A stretch of DNA of 64,000 nt from positions 1,736,001 to 1,800,000 of the forward strand of contig JAECYW010000002.1 of assembly GCA_023014335.1 (NCBI GenBank), in the 5' to 3' direction. The first letter of the stretch is position 1, and each line of letters begins with the position of its first letter. Shown here one piece after another: positions 48,395 through 57,400 of the stretch. The DNA comes from Galerina marginata. Lineage: Eukaryota; Basidiomycota; Agaricomycetes; Agaricales; Galerinaceae. Under the pieces are notes generated by a model, which was not told where the DNA came from, did not search any database, and saw only the letters and a program-made list of their open reading frames with translations. A program made the position numbers and the translations under genes.

Positions 48395-49323
48395 CTATTC
48401 CCCTCGGCCCTTCTTTCGCTCGAGCTTTTCTTTCTTGGCAGCTGCAAGCCGCAATTGTTTGACACGCACATTGAAGTAGGTCTGAAAAAGGTGAACAATG
48501 TGATAAATGGAAACCTTGGAACTCTCTTACCCCGAGGACGAATTGAATAGCATTGAAGAAAGGCACCCAAAGCTGTAAGAAAGGCACATTAGACATGCAT
48601 TCCGAATTATGTATCCATGTTTTCTTCTACACGCACATCTACGGGCACGAACTTCTGAGCAATGGTCATTGACAAAGGGGAGACGACCCAAGAAATCTAT
48701 AATGTTTTTGAGGTGAGATGCGTTGATCTAATGCAAAAGGTGTTGCTTACCCGGATGACAGAGAAGAACCCGGCCTTGACAGTCTTCATAACTTCATCAA
48801 ACGAGGTTGCGCCGTTGATAACCGCCATAGACGCGAGGTAGGCTAACGAAGCATCTCGTCAGCGCCAAATTGAGGAATTGACAGCGAAATGCATTACAGG
48901 ACGTTTGAACCGGCGAGATGAGAAGATTGCTGGCAACGATCTGGGCAATCTTGTCACGCGTGGAGGTACGTCCTGCAAATGCCTTCTGCAGGAGGCCAAT
49001 AAGTAGGTGGCTCAGTGGTGCAGAGACCAAGAAGCCGTAGATGGCCATTTTGACGGCTTTCGCGTCGATATGCGCGCTGCCCAGAAGGCGCACCAATGGT
49101 GAGGCATCCTTGGAGACCTTCGCTGGAGTTCCTGAAATGTTGCTTCCAAGGACTTCTTGCAAGAAGCAGAGAGTGCCTTGTATGACGGTGAATAAAGTGT
49201 CTATACATCGGCAATGACAGGTAAGCAGTTACCGGTAGTGAGAGCCTTGGTCCGAAGGGGATGGAGAGCAAGTTGGGCCAAATACTTGGTGAGCAGCGGG
49301 TGGGGCCCTTTCGTTGCACTCAT
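48395..49323 (-). CDS. Mpv17/PMP22 family membrane protein
   Basis: Exons 49323-49233, 49176-48898, 48842-48751, 48696-48637, 48572-48531, 48481-48395; 216 residues. The Mpv17/PMP22 pattern is clear: YLAQLALHPLRTKALTTG, GFLVSAPLSHLLIGLLQKAF, KIAQIVASNLLISPVQTS, FFSVIRISWVVSPLSM and WVPFFNAIQFVLGTYFN, with about four membrane segments. The C terminus is basic (LERKKGRGE). Members sit in peroxisomal or mitochondrial inner membranes and behave as non-selective channels. An AG at 49201 would give a 32-nt intron; the AG at 49177 (56-nt intron) removes extra residues and fits the family. It sits head-to-tail with YHM2. Confidence 0.85.
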
Positions 49324-49634
49324 AATGGACAGCGATACAAGAACAGAATAGAGCGCAGGGTTCAATGTATCGTGCAAGGGCCTTTTGAATGATCTGGGGT
49401 AGGCGGCTGTAGTGCTGCCGTTAATAGCCGGACTCGGACCTGTGCCCCATTTACTCCTCTCGCCAACTGCTCCCGCGAGTACTTAAGTCAGAGCAAAATC
49501 GAATAAAAATTCTATCATATTACGGTATAAAAAGGCCTGGCATGTCTATCAAATTATCCTAAGGTATGAATCTACTGTTTTTTAACCCTGTGTCGAAAAA
49601 ATCAGCACTGCATCAACAATGCGTGCTACGAGAC
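49324..49634. promoter_or_regulatory. Intergenic region between YHM2 and the PMP22-like gene
   Basis: 311 bp, containing the YHM2 3' end and the promoter of the PMP22-like gene. AT-rich stretches near 49500-49560. Nothing else seen. Confidence 0.4.
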
Positions 49635-50989
49635 TCACCAAACTTTCACGTAATCCGCAAACGACACCATACAAATTGTTTGCCAGATACCGAGACCGAT
49701 GCGAGGGGTCACACCACGGTACAAGCCTTTGATGCCATTTTCCTTGTAGATGAAATTTAATGTATTGAGAATCGTCAACTTTGCAGGCCGGTTGGCGTTG
49801 GCAGTACCCTTGGCCATACTTTGCATCTGGGTTTGGTGGTAAACATTTTTGTCAGGCAAGTTGAATGAAGGGCTCCTTACCTCGACGCGAATAACTTCGA
49901 TAGGTTGGTTCCATGTTGCCAGAGCACCACCAATCGACGACGCGAGGATTTTGTCCATAGCACCAAGTTTTTCGGCCTCCCCTTTACCCCTGATTCTTCG
50001 GATGCCATCCTCAGCCAGGCGAGCAAATCCCATCCTAATTTTTTCCTTAATTCAGTCCCGCGCGTTTCGGAGATCTGTGCAATCATACCGGGAACCCCAG
50101 TTCGTGCACTGACGAACGGCAACAGCATTAACGCCTTTGTTGACACCAGCAAGACCCTCCCGACGGTAAATGTCAGCAAAGACAGCCCAGGTGGACGGGG
50201 GTTTGATTCCAGTGGCGGCAGTTTTGGCACGCGTAATTTCAGCAGTTTTCATACATGTCGTGAAGCCTTAAATGGGAAGTCAGTTCCGCGAAAGAGACTA
50301 TTTCTGACGACTGAGGAGCAGCGTAGGGAAAATGCTTACCCATTGTCGCGTATGCTTGTGCGACACCTCCCGTCATACCACCTAACAAGCCAGCCAAACC
50401 AGGGCTGATACCGGCATTTAGGGAAGCAGTTTCGACCTCAGAAGCGGCGAAAATCAAGACCGCGCCCTTGGTGGAGGCCTCAATCCACGCCTAGAATAAA
50501 ATTATTGAAGGTAATTCATGAGAACAAAAGAAAGGGGACATACCCAGGGAATAAGGCCTTGGTAAAAACCAACGACTCCACCACGAGCCCAGACATTTCT
50601 GCAGGCCTGCCACATAGTCTGCGAACGATTAGCAGCCATTTGGGTTTTTAGAACCTCCAACGGTTGGCCTAATGTGGTAACCTGGGCAAAAAAATAAGGG
50701 CATGTTGGGGATCGCGAACAGCACGCGACTTACTTCCTACGAATGATAGCCACGTCAGTAACGTGAACACATAAGAATAGGCGAGATACATACAAACTAT
50801 TATAGGAAATTATTGGTGAATGAGTCAATACGCCTGTCGGCGCGTAGAAGAAACGCACCATATTCATGATACCACCTAAAATTGAGTTTAGATACAATAC
50901 AAAAGGAAAGTCGTGTATAAGACGCGCTCACCGACGGCGATGTTGGACCAATTCACGCCCTTCTGACCTGGTTCTGAGGGGACGCCCAT
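49635..50989 (-). CDS. YHM2: YHM2-type mitochondrial citrate/oxoglutarate carrier, with two 3-nt exons
   Basis: Nine exons: 50989-50932, 50875-50859, 50796-50794 (TTT), 50736-50734 (GAA), 50681-50544, 50490-50340, 50266-50089, 50034-49881, 49826-49635; 297 residues. YHM2 landmarks: [93 protein letters not shown] and [20 protein letters not shown]. It exports citrate in exchange for 2-oxoglutarate, feeding cytosolic NADPH. The conserved Phe-Glu before VTTLGQP exists only if two separate 3-nt exons are spliced in. Each has its own AG (50797, 50737) and a strong donor (gtatgt, gtaagt). Confidence 0.9.
50734..50736 (-). other. YHM2: 3-nt microexon GAA of YHM2
   Basis: Encodes Glu of the conserved E-V-T-T-L-G-Q-P motif. 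Flanked by an intron ending ttcgtag and a 52-nt intron starting gtaagt. Omitting it would lose a strongly conserved residue. Confidence 0.78.
50794..50796 (-). other. YHM2: 3-nt microexon TTT of YHM2
   Basis: Encodes Phe. Flanked by a 62-nt intron ending in ataatag and a 57-nt intron starting gtatgt. Splice-site match and the need for a residue before Glu support it; no transcript data. Confidence 0.75.
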
Positions 50990-51183
50990 TGCTAGAGAAT
51001 GTAGAACGAGGAGCAGGTGGTGGTTAGGGAAAAGAACGAGAAAGGGTCGCACTGGTCATTCGCCTCGGCTGATTTCTCAAATTATAGTTTATTCAAATTA
51101 TTGGGGTCGGACGAGATCGGACTTGGCCGATTTTCAAACATTCTTTGATGCGTGCCGGACGGAGAGCCTTTGCGATCATCGTA

Positions 51184-51211
51184 CAGTTGCGGACAAGCAA
51201 ACACATCAAAT
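51184..51211 (+). repeat. Left terminal inverted repeat of the outer element
   Basis: Begins cagttgcggacaagc; identical over 28 bases to the reverse complement of 52063-52090. Confidence 0.95.
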
Positions 51212-51757
51212 CCGGTATCTCGGGAACGCGAATTTTCTGGGGAAATCTGACGACGGATTTGAACTCGGACGGTCGAATAGAGCCTAAAAACAGTGTTTTC
51301 GTAGAATTCCCACGAGGTTTTAGGGGCGCCAAATTTTTTGACAAAATTTTCGACATATTTACCCTTGCGGGAGGGGTATGGGAGCCAAAAAAAACTTTCA
51401 CTATAGGACTGGAAGGATGGCGACATCGCCGACATGTCATTTCTTTCTTGAACGTAAGCTCTGGGCCGGAAACACCACAATTGGATAACGTCAGGATTGA
51501 CCTTCGGTCCAAAATGGGCATGTAGGGTCTTGCAAGACCCTTTTTCCCACATGCTTATACATTTTTTTCTAAGGGAACGGCTCGATAACTTGTCGAGATT
51601 TTTTGGGATCCGACGGGGGACATCGAAAGGAGTCTAAAAATAAATTTTCGGAGATTTTAGGGTCACTTTTTGACGTACGCCAATATTTTTGAGGTCGAAA
51701 ATCCTTATATGGACGATTTCGGAAAAAGTGCTCGTGCAAATGTGAAGCTGGATGTTA

Positions 51758-51991
51758 CAGCTATTTTCATATCGATAGGCCGAAATCATTTTTTTACGCG
51801 TACGGGCGGACTCTAGACTTTCAAGCCCCTTAGGTGGCCGAGCCCTGGAATAACGCCAGCTGTCAACGGCCTGGACCGGCCCTCCCTCGCTTGCAAGGTC
51901 CGGTGCCTGGCTCCGTTGTAAATTACGTCTCCGCGCCAAGCGACCATGTGTGTAAAAAAAGAAAGTAGGCCTATCGATATGAAAATAGCTG
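51758..51991. mobile_element. Nested second TA-flanked element with perfect 24-bp TIRs
   Basis: Perfect 24-bp inverted repeats at 51758-51781 and 51968-51991 start cagctattttcat and end with the mirror copy. TA flanks both ends (51756-51757 and 51992-51993). The 234-bp body includes a GC-rich stretch around 51834-51930 and T-runs and A-runs next to each repeat. It sits inside the outer element, so it probably inserted later. The repeat sequence differs from the outer element, so it is a separate family. Confidence 0.75.
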
Positions 51992-52062
51992 TAAACTAAG
52001 CGTTTTACACCATTTCCATAATATTCCGGTGTATTGAGGAACCCTGAAAAGTCGACGACCAA

Positions 52063-52090
52063 ATTTGATGTGTTTGCTTGTCCGCAACTG
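52063..52090 (-). repeat. Right terminal inverted repeat of the outer element
   Basis: Ends gcttgtccgcaactg and is followed by TA; mirror copy of 51184-51211. Confidence 0.95.
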
Positions 52091-52092
52091 TA

Positions 52093-52495
52093 ATTACCTC
52101 CTGCCTGGTCAGGTCAGGCCTACCCTGGGTCGATTCTCAGTGAATCCTCTCAAACCCAGCAAAAAACCATATATTCAACACAAACCGATCATGAAGGAGA
52201 GACTGAAAGTAGCAAAACTGATGTACTAATAAGTATGACATTATTCGAATGTAAGAAGAAAAAAATTGCATCCAGATAGGTATAAAGACTTCAGCAGAAG
52301 GAGTGAGAGTAACGTGCAGAGTGAGGAAAATGGGTAGGTGCATAATGTGTCGTATCCAGGTCAGTTCTCAAGCCTTGAAATTGTCCACAACGAAATACAA
52401 TGTGTGAGACTGACGGTTGTTCCGTTAACAGGTGGTATATGCCTCGAGGACGACCAGGAGGGAGTCATGCGTAATAGTATTGGCATGAGCTCCAA
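52093..52495. other. Region between the mobile element and the coiled-coil gene
   Basis: 403 bp just downstream of the last coding exon of the coiled-coil gene; it likely holds that gene's 3' UTR and poly(A) site. A short GC-rich segment with ggtcaggtcaggcc lies near 52107-52120. No tRNA B-box or other gene seen. Confidence 0.45.
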
Positions 52496-55400
52496 TCACG
52501 ATTTCTCCTGGCTAATTCTTTCGAGGTCTTCCTTGAGACTGCGACGACCAAATAAAGGCAAGTCAGCATGAGTTTACACATAAATAGTAGAGCTTTATAT
52601 TTAAAGAAAACCATAAAGCATCATGAGAGCCACCATTCCTCCCAGAAAGCTTTTAAAACCGAAAACTTTCACGTACCGAGTGATTTGTTCCTGATTTTCG
52701 TCTTGATCTTGTTCCAGGTACTGGATCTCCATCGCCTTACGTGCAAGGTCCTGCTGAAGTTCACCAATCTTGGTCAATGCCTCTTCCAGTTGGTCGTTTG
52801 CAAGCTTCACGGCTTTCTCGTGGCCGGCCTGGAGGTCATAGATCTTTAGATTGTGTGCTTCATGCATCTTAGTAAGTTCCTCTTTCGTTACCCCTGGCGA
52901 TGCAGGAGCTTGAATGACGCCATTTCCGTTACTCTTTGGGGAGACCACCTGCTGTGCGTCGAGAGCCGCTTTGGCAGTTGCAAGTTCACCTTCCAAATCA
53001 GAAAGCTTCACGAGGAGAGCAGACTTTTTTTCCACCAGCTCGTTGATTTCGACGTCATGCACGGAACGCAGTTTGAGAACTTCATCTGCACGTGCCTTTG
53101 CTGCTCCTTCCAGTTCTTTGGTCTGTTTCTCCGAGAGTTCTGTCATGGATGACTTTGTGAGATTGAGCATATCGGTCATAGCTGCGAGGTCGTCCTTGGT
53201 GTTGGACAATTCCTTGGTTAAACGAGCAATCTCGTCGGCATGTTCAGGAGAAAGAGCCGGCAGTGCCTCGGCCTGAGCACGGGCTGCGTCGCGTTGCTGG
53301 GTTAGGCTCTCCACCTCTTCACGGGAAGCCTCGAGAGAGGTTTTAGCTTTCGCAAGATCGTCTTGAGTGGCCTTGAATTCTAGCTTTAGCTTGTTAATTT
53401 GCTTTTTCAAGCCATTCACTTCATTTTCAAGGGAGGATTCATGCTCGACTTTGAGAGCGTTTATCGCGACTTGGTTGGCTTCCTGAATTTGTTCAATCGT
53501 CGCATTCGAACTCGACCGAAGGGTCTGTAGCTCTTGAGAATGTGCTTGCGCTGCTTCATCCTTATAGCGATGTTAGCTAGCATTTAGTTCAATTCGAAGT
53601 GTCAGCTACCTTCGCTCGCTCGAAAGCTTCTTGCAGAAGCTGCGAATGTTCGCTCTTCACAGCGTCGACTTTAGCATTGTAAATAGCTTCTTGATCCTGA
53701 AAGTGGAATGTCAGGAAGTAGAAATTTGCTAGTTGTAAAAGGGCTTACCTGCAATTCCTTGGATATTTTTTCGATCTCGGCCTCAAAGGCAGCCCGTCGA
53801 GCGTCGTGAACGTTCTCGACCTCAACTAATGCGGAGGCGTGTTCCTGCTCTTTTGCTGCGACTTCCTTCTCGGCCCTCTCCTTGGTAGCGACGACTTCCA
53901 GGTGCTGAGTTTTGAGGTCCTCAAGAGAGGCAGCTACTTCAGCGTAACGGGCCGAGGCTGCCTCGAGCTCTCGTGTATGTTGTTGGACCATTTCTTCGAG
54001 TTGTTGAGAGTGAGCCGCTTCCTTCTGACTGGCCGCTTCAGTGGCTATATCCTTAGCGATTGCCGCCTTTGCTAGCTCTTCATCCAGAGTTAAAATTCGT
54101 TGTTGAAGTTTAGCCTGGGTATCCTCGAGAGTTTCTTGAGTTTCTTTCAATTCCAGGATCTCGATTTCGAGCTCAGAAAGTTTATTGGCGTTTTCCTCCC
54201 TTTCCGCTTTTAGGGAAAATACTTGTTCCTGCAAAACCCCAGTTTCCGCGAGCTGCTCTCTTAATTGAGTAATCCGGCTCTCTGATTCTTGCAGAGCTTT
54301 GGCTTGTTCTGCCTTCAAAGCTTCTACTTCCTCCGAAATTGCTTTGAAATTAACCTGAGCTGCTACAAGGGCGCTGTGTTCGACTGAAGCAGCTTCCGCA
54401 GCTGTAGCAATTGCTGCATTGTTCTTCTTAAGGTGTTCCACCTGCTCTTGTGAGGAAGATAAAGCACCTTCAAGTTCTTGAATCCGATTTTCTAGGTGTT
54501 TCACAGTGTCGCTATGAGTTGAGGTACTCGATTTGGCCACACCGAGCTAATAGCCGTATGAGTGTTAAACAAAAAAGTATCAGAAAGATATTATACCTCA
54601 ACCTGAACCGACTGGAGAGTTTCGGTAACTTGTTGCAAGCCTTCCTGAGCTTTAACCAAGGCATTTTGAGCTTCGTGAAGTTCTGATTCAGCCGCCTCTC
54701 GGGCTTTCTCGGCTTCAGCAATAGACGCGCTTTTTGAATCGAGCCCTTCTTGTGCATGTGCCAAAGATTGTGCAAGATTCTCAATCCGACTTTCAAGATC
54801 TGAAACAATGACAGTCTTTGCTTCTAGGGATTTGGCTGCTTCTGAGAGCTATATTTTTGTGGTAATTAATAGGAGTGTACAGGAAACGTAAGATAACAGC
54901 TTACCTGAGCTTGTGCCTCCTCCAAAGCCTTTTCATCCTCTTTGATCTCTTTGATAGAAGAGATGGAATTGGTCGCCCTTGAGGATTTAACCGGTGGGCC
55001 AGCAGCAGATGAGCGTGAAACAGCGGTAGTCTTCGAGGGTACTGCAGTTCTAGAAGCGCTTGTTACACTTGGTCTTGAAGAAGCGGGTGGTTTCTTCGCT
55101 GCTTCTGACACTGAAGCGCGAGGACGAACTGCAGGTACCGCAGGCGCTGCCTTCGCTGAACCGACTGAGCCAGTGGGGGAGGCAACTGAACTACGCACGG
55201 CGCCACTGTCCGAAGGTTTTGCACTGGTAGAAGCAGATAGTGAGGGTTTCACTTGTGGAGGAGCGGCAGTCGTCTTCGTGGGGACGACCGACGCTCTCCG
55301 GGTTGATGCAGCCGGTGTGACAGACGGCTTGCTTGAAGCCGAGGATGTCAGGGAGGGTTTCGATGCTGCTCCAGGAGCCGATGTGGTGGTCTTTTTCAGT

Positions 55401-55935
55401 GCTGGAGCCACTACCTTCGGTGCTGAAGAAGTTGCTGAGGTTGTACCTTTAGTAGTTGCCGTCGCCTTCACGGATCCAGCACCAAAGGTTCCAGAGTTGA
55501 TGATCTATGTACACGACGTCAGATAGCTGAATGTGTACACGGTATCGGATGCTCGCCTTCTTCACTGTGGGGGTTGGTGGACCGCCATTTGCTTTCTTGG
55601 GCGGCTCGACTGACATTGTTCCCTTATTCTTAACCACAGTGCTGGAATTGGCCACCTTGACTGGCGCCTCTTGAATGTGTGTATCAGCAGTTTGTGTATC
55701 CTGGCTAGTCGACGGCTTCAAGTCTTCGAGATGTAAATCCCCGTTGGAGGCGTCAACTTGTGTTAAGTGGTCACCTGGCAGAAAGCATCCAGTTGTCGTG
55801 ATGTCTACACCGCAAGATGTTTCCAGCCTCACCTAAGTCCTCGTGTTCGGCAGCATTAATTTGACTTGGGGAGCCAAGGTCATTAGGTTTCGCGGAATTG
55901 AGTATTGTAATGGGAGGCATAGCAGTCTCGGCCAT
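52496..55935 (-). CDS. Long coiled-coil protein with Ser/Ala/Thr-rich N terminus
   Basis: Exons 55935-55833, 55774-55566, 55504-54905, 54848-54597, 54546-53749, 53696-53610, 53560-52677, 52538-52496; 991 residues. The first ~300 residues are low-complexity Ser/Ala/Thr/Pro with many basic residues (TRRASVVPTKT, KPSLTSSAS), likely disordered. The rest is almost continuous heptad-type Glu/Lys/Ala/Leu sequence (LEARTRELQALLD-like runs such as QDLARKAMEIQYLEQDQ). I cannot assign a family; it resembles golgins, tropomyosin-like or microtubule-associated scaffolds in composition only. If the last intron (52676-52539, 138 nt, twice the usual size) is retained, the frame ends at 52601. In that case a hydrophobic tail FLGGMVALMMLYGFL replaces RLKEDLERISQEKS. 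Confidence 0.75.
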
Positions 55936-56129
55936 TATTAAGGAGTGCAGAGGTGGAGAAATGTGGAGAGAATTGTAACAGGGCTTACAACTCCTGAAAT
56001 ATTCAATCACATATTAAAAATGATTGTGGGAAGGCATCTCAAAATATTCAAGATATACAAAGGTCAACAAACGCGTCGCGTCACATCTTTCCGCTAACAA
56101 TAACATTGCACCGATATCTACATGGACTT

Positions 56130-57259
56130 TCAATGAATGACAGTGGCCAGATTCAGTCCATTGAGTGCTGGCTCGTCGAGAGAATTGTGGTTATATCCCA
56201 AAATTGCCACCTAGTTCATTTGTAAAAATTAAAAATCAGGAATTCGTGGATGATCGGCAGAAACGTACAGAAGCAGGTTCAACATTGAAATGAGTGCCTA
56301 GGAGAGTGAACATAGTCAGTAAATAGCTAGCCACTGTCTTGCACGATATTACCAAGACAGAGTGAAAACCTGATCCATCGCGAAATGAGGACACGATTGA
56401 AATGGCCATGGGCGACAATGACGATGTCTCTATCCTGTCTGACTCCATCTATGTACTGCTTGTGATATTCGCGGACCTGGGTATATATTAAGCATACGAA
56501 AAAATGAAAGCATTCGTTATAAACCATATTGATGACACCGTCTACTCGGTTTGTCATATCTTCGACGGATTCCCCACCGGGACAGCTGCGAGGGTGAAAT
56601 TCACGGTTAGACAAGGCAGGATATGGCGTACCCATCATCCCATATTTTCCAGCTAGGGTTTAATTTCGCGATTTCAGCGGATTTCAGACCTTCGTATTGA
56701 CCTTAATGTCAATAGCATTAACAATCGGACAATCGGACAAGATGATTTCACCCGACCATAATCCCATTCGCGTACTTGCTCGGTTAGGATATGCGAGGGT
56801 ACCTTCCCAGTGTGTTCGAATAAAAGATGAAAGGTCTTATGAGAACGTTGCCGAGGCGAAACCAGGACGGTGCATATGTTTATTGGATCAACGAGTACTG
56901 AAATTCCAGGTTAGCAAAGATAATAGATTGGGGATGGGACGCACATCCATCTCCGACGAAGAGCGGAGCCATCGTCTTGATTTGTGCTACTCCCTTATCG
57001 GTAAGGGGTATATCAGTGCGCCCAGTCTAGGATATTGTGAGTCCAGAGCGGGACATCGATAAAGAACGCACATGTCTCCTGATGCCATGTAAATCCTCTT
57101 CAGTCGGAAGTCAATAATCAAGGCTGTTATGAAGACCTGCCCATTTTGCGACCACTCGGTTTCACCTTTTATGCTTTTTAGACGTGCTATGGATGAAGAA
57201 ACAGTGCACTGACCATGCCTAACGACAAACAGACGGGGCATCGGACGCGATTCTGCCAT
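56130..57259 (-). CDS. Histidine phosphatase (SHB17/phosphoglycerate-mutase-like)
   Basis: Ten exons: 57259-57214, 57166-57142, 57078-57072 (7 nt), 57026-56945, 56897-56757, 56701-56632, 56585-56525, 56476-56353, 56297-56269, 56210-56130; 221 residues. The phosphatase signature LFVVRHGETEWSQNGRHTGR holds catalytic His15, TDIPLT follows, and the second active-site motif is VAHGHFNRVL; CPGGESVEDM and EWDYGQYEG are also family hallmarks. Yeast Shb17 makes ribose precursors from sedoheptulose-1,7-bisphosphate; the match is to that branch. To read NGRHTG, exon 2 must end at a GC donor (gcaggt at 57141) and a 7-nt exon must be spliced in. Confidence 0.88.
57072..57078 (-). other. 7-nt microexon of the histidine phosphatase
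   Basis: Sequence GAGACAT, preceded by atcag and followed by gtgcgt. Together with a GC donor upstream it completes the canonical Asn-Gly-Arg-His-Thr-Gly motif; skipping it would lose the conserved His. Confidence 0.7.
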
Positions 57260-57400
57260 GATGGGAGGACGGAGGAGCTATCCAAGGCCATCACTCCAAT
57301 TCTTAAACCTTCCACGAGAGCGGCGTCATCACAAGGTGCATGTCACGAGACCCGAAGTCGAATGGCCTTTCTGTGGCTTGCGCATAGCTCACCTTCTCAA

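Larger units (their letters stand above)
51184..52090. mobile_element. Tc1/mariner-like non-autonomous element (MITE) with 28-bp perfect TIRs
   Basis: Two perfect 28-bp inverted repeats end in CAG...CTG (51184-51211 and 52063-52090), each flanked by TA (51182-51183 and 52091-52092), as expected for TA target-site duplication by Tc1/mariner/pogo transposases. The 907-bp body has no transposase-like reading frame. It contains a perfect 16-bp palindrome gggtcttgcaagaccc at 51525-51540, other small hairpins, and a nested smaller element. The short open frames in it (for example 51145-51525) look like by-products of repeat sequence. Confidence 0.85.

Noticed and set aside
51082..51552. Minus-strand open frame of 156 codons in the repeat block, with a counterpart on the plus strand
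   Set aside because: It crosses the left TIR boundary of the transposon-derived element. Similar frames appear wherever such repeats occur and show no enzymatic motif.
52100..52145. Possible tRNA B-box-like sequence (gggtcgattctc)
   Set aside because: It departs from the B-box consensus and no A-box or cloverleaf fits nearby.
54942..55526. Plus-strand open frame of 194 codons rich in Glu/Ala/Thr
   Set aside because: It is the antisense shadow of the Ser/Ala/Lys-rich exon 3 of the coiled-coil gene.
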